From Cheiracanthium punctorium (Eukaryota > Arthropoda > Arachnida > Araneae > Cheiracanthiidae): 64,000 bases of DNA. The stretch spans positions 186,001 through 250,000 of the forward strand of contig JAWZYV010013532.1 of assembly GCA_038373885.1 (NCBI GenBank), given 5' to 3'. Below the pieces are notes generated by a model. It saw only the letters and a program-made list of their open reading frames with translations, was not told the DNA's origin and searched no databases. The stretch's first letter is position 1. Each line of letters opens with the position of its first letter. Made by a program: the position numbers and the translations under genes. Positions 1 through 11,180 of the stretch are shown one piece after another.

Positions 1-110
1 TAAGGGGCGACTGCCCTCTCGTTAAAAAAATCAATTTAAAAAACCATTTTACTTCCATAAAATGGATGTGTCTGTGTATGTGAATCTTCCAACTGACCCC
101 TCACACACAC
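1..110. repeat. fragment resembling the interior of hAT elements
   Basis: The stretch with ACTTCCATAAAATGGA near 50-65 recurs inside the complete hAT at 45978-47010 (near 46146). A related block lies inverted near 12690-12720 within another hAT. The fragment is cut by the window edge, so no terminus can be seen. Confidence 0.3.
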
Positions 111-1267
111 ACAAACAAAATTGCATTAATCCATCGCAGATTTCAACACATGCATGGCATCTTTACAGAAAATCAGAACATTTTCATATTTTATCTTGTA
201 ATCTTATTTGTTCTAGCATTAATATTTAAGATACATTCTTCTCCTGAATTGTACTTTTATCACTTCAAGTTTCTTATAAGTTTATTTGACCCACATAGTT
301 CTACAGTTTTATTTTTACATTCCATAATTTGCTTGTCAAGCATATTTAAAGAACTAAGTAGGGATCAACCGATATATAAGTAAAAAATGGTATTTTGTAT
401 GTGCACTGAATATTTGCGTAAATCAAACATAATTAATTGTAGTTATGTCTTATTACTCCTAAGTGCTACAATAACTTGGTAGATTCCATTCAATTGGCCG
501 GAAAGTGCTATAGCCAATCAAGCAATAGCAAGTAGTAGTAATCCTTAACCTGTGCACTTGCACCAGGAATGGAAAATGGAATTGCTCAAGGAGAAGACAG
601 ACATGGCTGTTTTTGTTCACCATGAAATGTACCCTACTTTTTGTCAAGTACTTAGTAGCCGAAAAGTGCCGTTGATTCTAACCGACTAAGAATTTAATCC
701 CCTTTTAAAGATGTCCCTGGATAGAAAGCAATGAATACATTTAGGAGGGATTACAATTATTGAATTGAAGCGCGAATACAATCATTGGATTGAAGCACTT
801 GTGGTCTTTCTGGTCAAGAATGAGAATGAAAAAAGTTGCACGTTTCTTTTAAAAATTGTCATTGCTACCTTCCTCATTGTGGAAGAGTGGGTGTCATGGC
901 CTTTCATGCAGGGTGGAAAATATATAAGCTTATACACTTAAGCACTGGCAGTATTGGACGAAAGGAGTAAGGGGAGGAATACACCACAAGACTTGGGCTG
1001 TTTTGCAAGGGAATTAGAGAGCTAAAGATAAGTATGCATCACTGCAATGAATAAATTCCTGGTTTCACAGCAGTCAAGAGTCTAAAGCCCTTTCTCTAGT
1101 GCACTATTGTCCCCCTCCCCCTTTGCTATGTCAGCCTAGCCACTGATAACTCCCTATATTTTAGAACAGATGCTTGATAATCTTTTTATGTTTTTATCAA
1201 ATGCAATATAGACAAGCTTTGAGAGTGTAGACATCGAAACACTTCATCTCCGCCATTTCCAGAATTT

Positions 1268-1437
1268 TTGAACTTCGGTTTTTAGGTTCAGTATAACCGA
1301 AGTCATGTTCACTACAACCGAAAAATACTATGCACATTTCTAATGTAAGTGAATCAGAACTAACAATTTGCTTTCACTAAAGCCGAAAGTTCACTATATC
1401 CAGGTTCACTATAGCCGGAGTTGACTGTATTAGTAGG
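1268..1437. mobile_element. pogo/Tigger-like MITE, one clear end
   Basis: Repeated short motifs of the type CACTATAGCCGGAGTTGACTG end at 1437 and are followed by TA. The same terminal sequence, inverted, bounds the complete MITE at 58180-58350. The left end is degenerate, so the left coordinate is approximate. Confidence 0.5.
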
Positions 1438-2403
1438 ATTTGAAAATTTATAAACTTCAAGAAACACGTTTGACTTAATTCTTTCTTATGCATTTTATTT
1501 TGCCGTAAAACTGGTGTAATTTCCATGCCACTTCATGTTTTTCAAATGAGCATGATTCTTTAATAGCATTTATGCTTTATTTCAAAAGCATTGGTCAATG
1601 TATTAATAACGACATTAACAATTCTACTGCATACAACAATCTATTCTAGCAGATGAGACTGCCGATATTGCTGCAAAAGAACAATTATTCCTTTGTGTAT
1701 ATTTTGGCAAATCAGCACTGCTGATAATTAAAGAATTTCTAGGTTTCTCAGTCCAACAAGAATTTTATGGAAAAGAGCTTGCTCATTCTGTTACAAAAAA
1801 ATGTTCCCATATCATAACGGACTGAACATGGAAAAACTAATAGAACAACACTAACAAATAACCGTACAATTACTGGAAACTTTCCATAAAATTTTATGGA
1901 AACTCCTCGTTTATATTTGAATACAGGATAATTTCTGCATATCAAGGGCCAGTGTCTCACTAGTACAAAATTTCTAGTGGAATTTACAGGAATAAAATTC
2001 CGTAAATATATGGAAATAGTAATGGTGTCCCAGTAGCCAGTACATTTTCAGCATTTTCACAAAATTATTTTTTTATTTTTTACAGTGAAGGTTATGACGC
2101 ATGTTCTGTGATGGTAGAAAAAGAGAGTGGCTTGCAAGCAATCATCAAACGTATCTACCTAACAACTGCATATTTACACTGTGCATCACACAAATTAAAC
2201 TTTCAAACTACAGCCTTTAAACTATGTAAAACTCCCTACATCATTCAACCGATATTTTTTTTTAAATAACCCTTTCTGTACAATTTTAATCTTATTTGCT
2301 TTTTTTAAATTAACTTCTAGATTTTCCCTTTATCATAACAGTCTTATTCTTTGCCTGAATCATCATATCATTTCACGTTTCAATTAGTTTATTTAACTAG
2401 TAT

Positions 2404-2530
2404 ACAATGAACGCTCTCTGATGTGAACACCTCGGTATTATGAACACATTCCGACGTTCCCAGCAAAACTCTGTAGACTTAACATAAGAACTCTTTGCAT
2501 TCTGAACATCCCAGTATTATGAACTGCTGC
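2404..2530. mobile_element. possible pogo-like MITE fragment
   Basis: The left edge reads TA followed by CAATGAACGCTCTCTG. Repeats of GTGAACACC/ATGAACA motifs follow, the style of Tigger-like termini seen elsewhere in the window. No right end was found. Confidence 0.3.
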
Positions 2531-2784
2531 TTTCTATCCCCATTGTACCTGTACTTCTCTATAAATGAAGGTTTATTTTATTTTTAATCAAAATTCGTGG
2601 AATTCCCCTAGAGTTCAAATTCGGAGAGAGGTACAATGCACGAGCATACACAATGCAAGTACTGTATTTTAAGGCAAAGGTGCTCGAGGGCTATTTAACT
2701 AAGGAAAGGTGCTTTGGGCAGGACTTTTTAAGGGGTTCTTATGCTTATTCAACTTCTGGAGAAAACCACCAAAAACGCAACCGT

Positions 2785-2880
2785 TAAAGCTATGGCCGTG
2801 GGATTGGACCAGATCAGGGACCTTCACACTTCAGCTATCTACCATGCTCAGTGTCTATATCCACTCAGCCATACTGGGGC
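2785..2880 (-). repeat. tRNA-derived SINE head
   Basis: On the minus strand the copy starts with a tRNA-like A box (TGGCTGAGTGGAT) and continues into the body GCTGAAGTGTGAAGGTCC. It belongs to the same family as the copies at 10441, 19950 and 45175. The 3' body is truncated. Confidence 0.65.
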
Positions 2881-2951
2881 CCATGCATAACGCAAGAACA
2901 GACTAAAATTCTTTTTTTTCATATAATGTACTGATTACTGAATATGTTTTA

Positions 2952-3284
2952 AAGTAATGTAGTACACGCTTAATTCAAAGGAGTGAAAATAACGATCAAA
3001 GAGGGAGTGAATGAAAAAATTGTTGGTTTCGACTTTTTTACATCAAAACCCACAGTATTAACGCATAAATGCTCTTTCAGTACTCCTTTTCCGTGAAATC
3101 CACACCCCGCTTTCTGTTTACCAAAATACTGATAACACTCGCCCCGAAAATTTTGCTCCACTCAGTGATCGGAAAACGCTCCTAAAGGAGAAGTGCCTTT
3201 TAAGTTTGTAAAGGATCGAAAATTCACTCCGACTGATTGAATTTCGCTTGTTTGAATTAAGTGTGTATAACATTATGTAATTTA
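2952..3284. mobile_element. MITE/foldback with ~30-bp inverted ends
   Basis: The left arm contains ACGCTTAATTCAAAGG. The right arm, reverse-complemented, contains ACACTTAATTCAAACAAGC. The element lies between two near-identical 14-base blocks (CATATAATGTACTG at 2919, CATATAATGTACCG at 3296). The family is not identified. Confidence 0.45.
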
Positions 3285-3524
3285 CTCACTCTAACATATA
3301 ATGTACCGATTTTGCTTCACCTTGTTTTTTGACCTGCTCGGCCTCCCACTTCTTCATGGAAGAGCTAGTGGATTATCTGATGTAATTTTTAGAGGGTGGG
3401 CATGTGTTGTCTTGTTACTTGTCATTAAAAAAAATGGATTAAAAGTTTTCAAGAAATGTAGTATAATAATATAATTTTGTTGTTTTTTAAGTAAAATAAA
3501 GAGCTACCAATGGTCTATTGAATG

Positions 3525-4310
3525 AGACACTGGACACTGGTAGACAGAGTAAGTGGAGAAGTCCAGGGGCTCTACCACAATAGTATTGGAAAGCTTTCCG
3601 TACCGGCTAAATTAAGTCTTCTCGGCGCATGACATCACAATCCGAGAAATATCCGATGTGTCTTATTCCGAAGGGGTTGGAAACGTTTCGATGTCGTATT
3701 CACTATCGGAAATAATGCTGTTTTTTTCCAGCACGTCAGATGAAGGGGAAAACTTGCATTCCGATAGCGAAGAGTAGAAGATGGATGGGTGTTTTATTGT
3801 GTGCATTATGGAGTGTTAAGCACTCCCACAAAAGAAACTCTTTCCCTGGCAAGGCTGACTCCCCCTCCCTGTTAAAAAGCACACTCTTTCCTTGATTGAT
3901 TTCTCCTTATCCCTCAGAAATTCTGAAGACAATGCATTTGTTTAAGAAAAAATGGGAGAAATCCGTGTATTTTGATTGGTTGATTGGTCCTAGTGTCGAG
4001 ATTGACCTACCAGGTACAAAAATACTCACTTCTTTTATTCGACACTCATTGTGCTAGCACCAAATGGAGGGTCATGGCTATTTATCTGAAGAATTGGACT
4101 AGTTGAGAGAGAGAACTATCCGTCACTGTTATTCTCCGATAACATCGTGGTAGAGCCCCTGAGTTCTGGCCTACCGCACGGCTGTCAATCTAATGGTGAA
4201 GAGTTTTGAATGGTTTTCTCCATGTGAATACACATTAGAACTAATTAGTATGTCCTCTGCTCAAGGCATTCCTACCTGTGGCAGAGTCCTAATGTGCTTT
4301 GCCAAAAAAA
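3525..4310 (+). repeat. tRNA-derived SINE split by a MITE
   Basis: The 5' part (3525-3562, GAGACACTGGACACTGG) and the 3' part (4162-4310, starting GTTCTGGCCTACC) together match the family at 45175-45395. The 599-bp element at 3563-4161 interrupts them. Confidence 0.55.
3563..4161. mobile_element. hAT-like MITE, TIR CAGGGGCTCTACCAC
   Basis: The left end is CAGGGGCTCTACCACAAT. The right end, reverse-complemented, is CAGGGGCTCTACCACGAT. It is inserted inside a SINE. A clean 8-bp target duplication is not visible, so the superfamily rests on the CAGGGG-type end. Confidence 0.6.
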
Positions 4311-5059
4311 AAAAAAAAAAGAAACAGAAAAAGGGGGTACACTATATATTTGACTGAATTTAATTTGATTTACTTGACAATAGCCTCCAAATCTTTAAGT
4401 CAGGTCCTTCACCTGGGTAATCAGCATGGCTTATTAGGTTAATATACAGTCTACCGTTGTCATTACTAATGCCCTCTGGCAACTGCAGAAAGGAGCCGGA
4501 TCCTCCATATAGAACAGCGATGATCGAAAGAGAGTGGCTTCCAATTTAATGAGCCCCAGTGGGTGGAAGACCAATTTAGCTCAGGGTCTCCAATCTATGG
4601 TTTCGGGGACCGATTTAGATCGAGTTGAACAAAACCAGATAAGAGGCCAAGCACCTAGATTGGTTCAGAGGTATTGTTTGAACATGGAGGACGGAGTCAC
4701 GAACAGATTTTACGTGCACGACCTCCCATTTGCGTACACAATTTCACAGCATTCCAGCCAAGAGAGGTTGTCAACCTCTCAAGCTCTATCCCAAGCCGGT
4801 ACTGCTTCACATTCCATTTCTTATGAGAAAGGACTTTAGAATCTAAATAATGGCCTCTGAGGCAGTTTATGAATGCCATGCCCCCCCCCCCAAAAAAAAA
4901 AAACAAGTTCTTTTGAAGAGAACCAGTTATCAAGCATTTTCATATGCATTGAAGCATTGTTGAGCAAGAGCGTGTCCAAGTGATGTGAATAGATGATAAT
5001 CGGACAGAGCCAAGTCTGAAGAATAAGCCGCATGCATTAGTATTTCCCAACTGAATGCC

Positions 5060-5440
5060 TCAATCATTTTTCTGACCCATTATGCTGTGTGCGAAGGGGC
5101 ATTTATCATGGAGCAAAATGACTTTGTGTTGCCTTTTTCCATATTCTGGTCGTTTTTCACATAATGCTCGATTAAATTCAACTGATCAGCGAGTTTTGTT
5201 GAGTTTGAGTATCATCTTCACCCAATAACGCTTGCAATTCACTGTCTTCAAACTTTTCGATGGTCTTCCATGCTCTTCATTTCTCCTGTCAAAATTACCA
5301 CTTTAGAATTTTTTGAACCACTCGAAACACTGTGTTTTGCCAAGAGCATGTTCACCGTAAGCTTCGACAAGCATTCAATGCCATTCTCCAGCAGTTTTCT
5401 TCAAATGATAACAGAAAAACAATGCTGTCTACAAATTGTA
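5060..5440 (-). pseudogene. mariner transposase remnant
   Basis: Reading the minus strand gives pieces of a mariner transposase in shifting frames. An N-terminal helix-turn-helix segment, GEHALGKTQCFEWFKKF followed by SGNFDRRNEEHGRPSK (about 5364 down to 5250), is joined by a large internal deletion to a catalytic-domain piece resembling ILLHDNAPSHTA (near 5120-5095). Stops and frameshifts make it non-functional. The family call rests on these two blocks, which are characteristic of mariner proteins. No inverted ends were resolved. Confidence 0.65.
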
Positions 5441-5706
5441 GTTCATAGGCTCAAAACTCGACATGTTTAAGGTTATGCAAAAATATACTGGTGTATGGAA
5501 CTTAAGTTGTTGTGCGTTGAAAATCTTAGTCAGCTGTTAAAGGGAGATAATGGCACGGTAGAAGCGGTTTTGTGGTCACTAAACTGATGGCTAGTGCCAT
5601 CTATAAGGAAATTCTGGTTTCATACTTCTACACTTGGTATACTTTATTTCATACAACTGACATGGGCAACTAATAGTACATACATTAGGATATCTTTTGA
5701 AATAGT

Positions 5707-6187
5707 TCCTATATTGATTTAGGCATTTTGTCTGTTCATGGGGTGAGCTTGAATATTCCCTCCTGCAAAAAATCTTGTCTGCGCATGTTCAGGCACATTG
5801 CCCCAAAGTGTTTTACTTCCTTGTTTAAAGAAAACAGCCTGCTTTCTACTACGTTATGTCCTTCATGTGAGAAAATGGGTGAAAGTTGCTTGGAGCAAGG
5901 TCAAGGCTGAAGGGAGGATCAGAGAGTGGTCAATGTCCAAGCAGTTTTGCTTGGACATTAACCAGCAACAATCTCGACCAGCAACATGGTGGTCTGGGCT
6001 GCATGAGGTCTTATAATACTGAGGGAAGAAGGTTGTAGGTGGCTAACAATTTGCTTCTCAGATGAAGAGGTGATAGATACCCTCTAGGACAACATGGCTG
6101 ATCATACAAGGACAGGATTTTTACTATTAGGGAATATTCAAACTCATCCCACAAAGCGACAAATGCCTAAACCGATATGGGGACCTT
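5707..6187. repeat. foldback repeat with ~55-bp arms
   Basis: The left arm (TTGATTTAGGCATTTTGTC...GAATATTCCCTCC, 5715-5763) is mirrored by the right arm (GAATATTCAAACTCATCCCAC...AAATGCCTAAACC, 6133-6178). The spacer contains another short inverted pair, GTCCAAGCA/TGCTTGGAC, near 5934-5956. The family is unknown. Confidence 0.5.
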
Positions 6188-6285
6188 ACTTTATGATCAA
6201 CCTTCATAGTTTCATACTTGAATAAATGAACTTTAGTGCAGATTTAATACATGTTTATTTGTACATACTTATGTAAAAAAAATAC

Positions 6286-6418
6286 CTTGCTAAAAGAAAA
6301 CACTGGAAGTGGCTTGCTGTATTTGTTAATTTGAGGCCAATCTCGAGTGTTAAGGATGAATTCCATGTCTGGAAGCTCATCAATAATTTTAAGAATAAAA
6401 TGTTCAACACCGCTACAT
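6286..6418 (-). CDS. POGLUT1: POGLUT1 exon 4 (protein O-glucosyltransferase, CAP10 domain part)
   Basis: This is a 133-nt internal exon. On the minus strand it is bounded by an AG acceptor (TTTACAG) and a GT donor (GTATTTTTT). Together with the AG left from exon 3 it reads [19 protein letters not shown], then [17 protein letters not shown] and PLPVFSFSK. It closely follows the family block [14 protein letters not shown]..(I)N.RD.PQ...PVFSFSK of POGLUT1/Rumi. That enzyme transfers O-glucose to serines of Notch EGF repeats in the endoplasmic reticulum. The exon ends in phase 0. The following exons, carrying the rest of the CAP10 fold and the ER-retention tail, lie to the left of the window. Confidence 0.93.
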
Positions 6419-9140
6419 CTGTAAACAAATGAATAAATTAATACAAGAGAAAGAATTTTATGTAAGAGATTTATTTTAGTATTTTTTATTTAATTTTTTT
6501 TTATAATTATTATTTTAAGAAGGAATTTTATTTTATGCCTAATAATCATAGAAACAAAACAGTTAGAAATTGTAAATATTTGTTTTTCTAATTTTAATAA
6601 GAAAGAAAAAAAAGCAAAAAAAGCATAACAGTGAAGTATACTGGATTCCAAAGGTAAGCTATCTCACTCCATTAAGTTTTTCGACCTCTTTGTCGTCTGT
6701 AACATGCATAGTGCATTCAAGTGAAATTTCTGCAAGGCAGCCATAACGCACTTCAAGTGTTCTACTACATTTTAAAAATCTAAATGCTATATAAATGTTT
6801 ACTAATTGTTTGAGTTTGCAAATACTATTACCATATATAATAGTATTTACATTCATCCACTGCGGACAAATGTAAAGTGATACCTGTACAGAGAAAAGAG
6901 AGAAATTTTCGCAGACAGGAGAGGACAGCGAAAGGGTTAAATATATATGAGAAGGTATGATGAAAGAGGGGGGGGGGGAATGACTGCCAGTGATTATATG
7001 AAATTATTTTATTGTAACTTCACAGTCCTCATTCTAAGTAATATAAGCTCTAAATATGTATAACATTATAAATTTAAAAAACAAAGAAATAAATTAAAAA
7101 TAAACAGATAGAAAAATTATAAGAATTATTTGAATTTATTAAAGCTTATTTGTATAAGCTAGTGAATGCAAATATGCAATATTTAGTGATATAAAATTTT
7201 TAAAAGTTAAACAAGTCATTCAGGGTAGGTTTCAGTGTACAAAAAATGAAATGGAATTATAAACAAACATTTGTTAGCAGGCAACCAAAATGCCTGAACC
7301 AGACAAAAGCTCATTCCAATTTGCGCATTTGCAGTCTAAACTGGGCTTCACAAAATCACTTGTCCTCCCATCTTACCTCAGTTTCCACACCACAAGGATG
7401 GTCAAATTCTGAAGCCTTAGTCCACTTGGACAGCAAAGCCTTTGCTTATGATTAAAATCAGTATCTTAAAAGTACTTTGTGGCATATTTATTATATCCTA
7501 AGTACAGAAGGGAACTAATGACTTCTGAACAAAAAGAGACTCGGCAGTTTCTACAGAATATTGATCCCACTTATATATTTATCTTGTATAGTGTTGACTA
7601 GAAAAAAGGGCTGCTGGGGAGAAAATTTAAAAAAAGGTACCCTGTTCTCAAAAAGGGCACTTTGGGGTTTACAAGAATCTACAGGTACAAAGCATATATA
7701 GAAAATGGTTTGAAACAATATGATCCCCAAAACTTTAAACATGTAGAGTTGTAATATGTGTTCTGACTTGTAATACATAGTTAGATTTTTTCCAGTTTGC
7801 CTTAGTTTTTCCCCCCTCTTTTGGAGAAAATATCTGGTAGAAGTATGCGTAAGCGAAATAGGAAAAAAAAATTTTTGATAATATTTTGCTCTAAACCTGA
7901 CATAAATATGTGAATTAAATCTGTACAAAACTAGAAGTTTTTGATTTAAAAAAAAAAGAAAGAAAAAGTTTTAATATATGTATAATTTTGAATTTTCTAC
8001 TTAATTTTTTTTCTCGAAATTATGTAACGTTCATGTTTATTGTTTATAATAATGCATAGTACATTTATTGAAGAAGGTTTCAGAAATTTTTAGGCAGACA
8101 TGATTTGCTAGGCAGTAAGGGAGGGGAGAGGGGCTGTTAATTTTTGTTCCTCAATTTTATCATACTATTACTACTGGGCCACAATTACTGGGTCTCATTC
8201 ATATACGATACATCACCTATATTGGTACAAACTTTTAAACAGCAAAGGACTTTCAGTGTAAGTTTTTACAAATTTTTTCCATTTTTACCTGGTATCTTCC
8301 ACTTTTCGGTACTATCCTGGCAAAAATTCAACCCTGGGAGCTCCTGAATATTGCACTCCAGAGCTCACCAGTGCATTAACTCAAAATTTTTCTCTTTTTC
8401 ATACACAAATGGGATTTAGCAGACAGACCAATCAGGACTCGTTTCGCCTCAAACTGATCTCAGGGTCCTGAGACCAACAGATTTTACATCTTCTACTATC
8501 CACTGTATTCACCAAGTACTTGACATCCGTGTTAACCTTCCAAAACCATGGTCAGATGTCAAACGGATGAATATTTGATGTCTATTTGACATCTGAAGGA
8601 GCTAACACGGGTGTCAAGTACTTGGTGAATACGGTCGTATGTATTGTTTAGATTTCTTCATATTAATTTCAGACTATTACACTTCATTTCTGTTCCGTGA
8701 AATAATGAAAATATGTTCAATACTATTACATAGGAAAATCTTTCAATTATCATTATTTTAATAGAATGTACTACCGACATCCATATTGCACAGGTTTACA
8801 GTATGCCATGGAGGATGAACATGAGCTCTAGAGAATATTAGAGCATTGCCACATTTTTTGATAGAAATTAAGCAATGTATACAACTAAGGTTTCAATAAT
8901 GCGAGTGTTATATTTTAAGATAAGAAAAATAATACTTATGAATATTTCACCTTTACAAGTTTCAGACTTGATTTGTTACAGTACAAAAATATTTTTGGTT
9001 ACAAATAAAATAAAGCATAAACACTGCTTAACAGTTTTGCTTTGTTTTTTAAATATAATATTTAGTACAAAAAACAGATATAGATATAAAAGCAAATCTT
9101 ATAGAAAAAATACAAAATTCCATATCAAGTTTATACTTAC
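6419..9140 (-). other. POGLUT1 intron 3
   Basis: This 2.7 kb stretch lies between two phase-compatible POGLUT1 exons. It is AT-rich, with an 11-base G run near 6968 and one foldback at 8500-8637. I see no gene inside; the 125-residue minus ORF at 7551-7928 has no recognisable domain. Confidence 0.8.
8500..8637. mobile_element. foldback MITE, ~35-bp arms
   Basis: GTATTCACCAAGTACTTGAC at 8504 is mirrored by GTCAAGTACTTGGTGAATAC at about 8613-8632. The arms continue through CCGTGTTAA / CTAACACGG, with a further inner pair around TTTGACATCTG. Its size and structure are those of a small DNA-element derivative. No target duplication was identified. Confidence 0.55.
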
Positions 9141-9281
9141 CTAAATGGAAACATGCAATCATTTTCTCGGTACAATTTATGCTGTATAATTTGATAGTGA
9201 GTACCCCTATGTCTACACTCATTTATCTGATCTTTATTAATGCCATTCATTAACCATGGATGCAAATCTTGTTCAATCACA
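9141..9281 (-). CDS. POGLUT1: POGLUT1 exon 3 (start of CAP10 domain)
   Basis: This is a 141-nt exon. On the minus strand it has acceptor TTTTAACAG and donor GTAAGTAT. It reads VIEQDLHPWLMNGINKDQ, then INECRHRGTHYQIIQHKLYR and ENDCMFPF, with the final R split to exon 4. The RGTHYQI...LYRENDCMFP block is a hallmark of POGLUT1/Rumi. The first T completes a CAT codon with CA from exon 2, giving CSCYSH-VIEQDL across the junction. That matches the conserved CSC...VI.EDL motif. Frame is open throughout. Confidence 0.95.
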
Positions 9282-10440
9282 CTGTTAAAAAAAAGTTACT
9301 ATGAAGTGGATGGCAAGTAGCTTTATTCAATTAAAATATTGTAAGATTACAAGATTGGTCAAATTAACACTGGAAGAACATATGTTATATTTTAACTACC
9401 TTGGTAATGAGAACACATAAGCAGTCAAGTTACATTAAATTAATTAATTACTTTAAAAATCAAGAAAAGAAAAAATCATGGTGGCTGGCAGTACAATTAA
9501 CTTTTTATAGAACATCCTAAGCAGAAGTGTAATGAGAAACACCATATACATGAAACCAGTTAATGACACACAGAGGCAGGTGTATAGCATGGATACAAAT
9601 AAAAGAAATTATTTCTTCTTAAGACAAACATAGGTTGTCAGGTATTACAACAGAAGAAATTCTGAAAACCAAACAGGACAATAGCACATCTGTGGCAATA
9701 GGTATAAAATTTTTAATGGTATATCAAAAGTAGTTTCATTTAATGTATCATCATTAAACATATGCATGGCTCGTGTGTACTCTCATTTTATGCATAAATC
9801 GATATTTTTTGAAAAAAAAATTGACTCTCCTTTTTTGAAACTGCGAGTCAAAGTTTGATTTGCAAAATTTCACCCCATGTATTAATACAAAATCAGTGCC
9901 GGATTAAGTGCCAGTAGCAAATGTTAACAAGGGGCCCTATGCATTAGTTAAAGGGTATTAGTATTCATTTAAATAGGGGAAAATAATTGTATCCCCCAAT
10001 TTTCATTGTGTTCCCAATTGAGAACATCGGTCATTTCTGACTATACTTTTAGGGTCTATACTTTGGCCATACTTTTATGTCTAGTTTAAATAACTGAAAT
10101 ATTAATAATAAATGAAATATGTATTTTTAAATTTAAGTAAAGATATGAATTAAGCAGTGGCATAGGAACTTTGTAAAAGAAGGGGGAGCTGGAGTGTACA
10201 TTGTAGGGTGATAAATTGGCTTATAATTACTGTATTTTTGGTTGAGTTATTGACCAATTTTAATGGACAAATGACCGTTTCTAAAATATTTGAAACACGA
10301 CTTTATTTTTTATTTTTTATTAAATAGTTTCTAAAGTTTTGATTCCAACTATACAATAGAAGTATATCAAAAGATCATTAGCTCTTTAATCCAGTTATAA
10401 TTACTTTTTTATAAAACATATACTTAATACAGAATTTTAG

Positions 10441-10660
10441 GCCTACTATGGCTGAGTGGACAAAACACTCAAAATAGTAGACAGTTGAAATGTGAAGACC
10501 TTGGGTTCGGGCCCGTCATGTAGCTGTCGATCTACTGGTTGGGAGTTTTGATCTGTTTTCTTCAGATGTAACATGAGTACGCATTAGAACCCCATAGAAA
10601 GTCTTCTGACCCAGGCACACTCCATCGTAGTCAGATCATCCTTGCATAGTGTTGTCATAA
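10441..10660 (+). repeat. tRNA-derived SINE
   Basis: The head has A box TATGGCTGAGTGGAC and B box GGGTTCGGGCC. It is followed by the shared body (GTCGATCTACTGG...GTTTTCTTCAGATGTAAC). It is nested in the hAT at 9894-13460 and belongs to the same family as 19950 and 45175. Confidence 0.75.
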
Positions 10661-10799
10661 TCAACCTACTTAATATACATAACTTTAGTTAGTGTTTACA
10701 CAATAGTAACTGGAGCATTGAGTACTCCTAAAAACATGTCTTCCGTTTTCCACAAATATTTCGCTAAGTATCGAATACATATGGAGAACTGCTTTTTCC

Positions 10800-11180
10800 C
10801 AGCGGCATACTAACATTCTGCCATTCATTTCGAAGCACAGGCGTTGTTTAAATATTGCATCGTTTTCGAATATCGCAGTCAAGCACCCACTTTACATTAA
10901 TTTAAGGCCAAGTGAGAGTGCCACAGTTGTTTACTTTTATTTTGAGAGCTTAAAAAGCTATTTAAAGCACTCAAAGTTATGTTTAGTTACAATGTTTAGT
11001 GCATGTTTTATGTCTCTAAAGATAACGTTGAGTGCTTAAAATGCAGTATAAATAACATTTTAAGCTCTCAAAATAAAAGTGAACCACTGTGAAACCCTCA
11101 CTTAACCTGAAATTAACGCGAGATACACACTCCTGTGCTTCAAAATCAATGGCAGAATGTTAATAGGCTTCCCGGTGGCA
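10800..11180. repeat. long foldback, ~170-bp arms
   Basis: AACATTCTGCCATTCATTTC (about 10811) mirrors GAATGTTAATAGG... near 11155. The arms run on through GAAGCACAGG, a CACAGTTGTTTACTTTTATT stretch, and TTTTGAGAGCTTAAAA before a short loop near 10990-11030. It lies inside the hAT at 9894-13460 and is imperfect (about 85% by eye). Confidence 0.6.

Larger units (their letters stand above)
1..6285 (-). other. POGLUT1 intron 4 (left part of window), TE-bearing
   Basis: This lies downstream of POGLUT1 exon 4 on the minus strand. Exon 4 ends with a GT donor in phase 0, and I find no match to the next expected exon (the part of CAP10 after the FSFSK motif). The stretch is therefore read as intron running off the left edge. 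Outside the repeats listed separately, it is AT-rich with only short chance ORFs. Nothing convincing is seen in 150-1260, 1440-2400 and 4320-5050. Confidence 0.6.

Noticed and set aside
4534..4839. 101-residue ORF
   Set aside because: No recognisable motif, no splice or expression support, and it lies between repeats. Kept out as unsupported.
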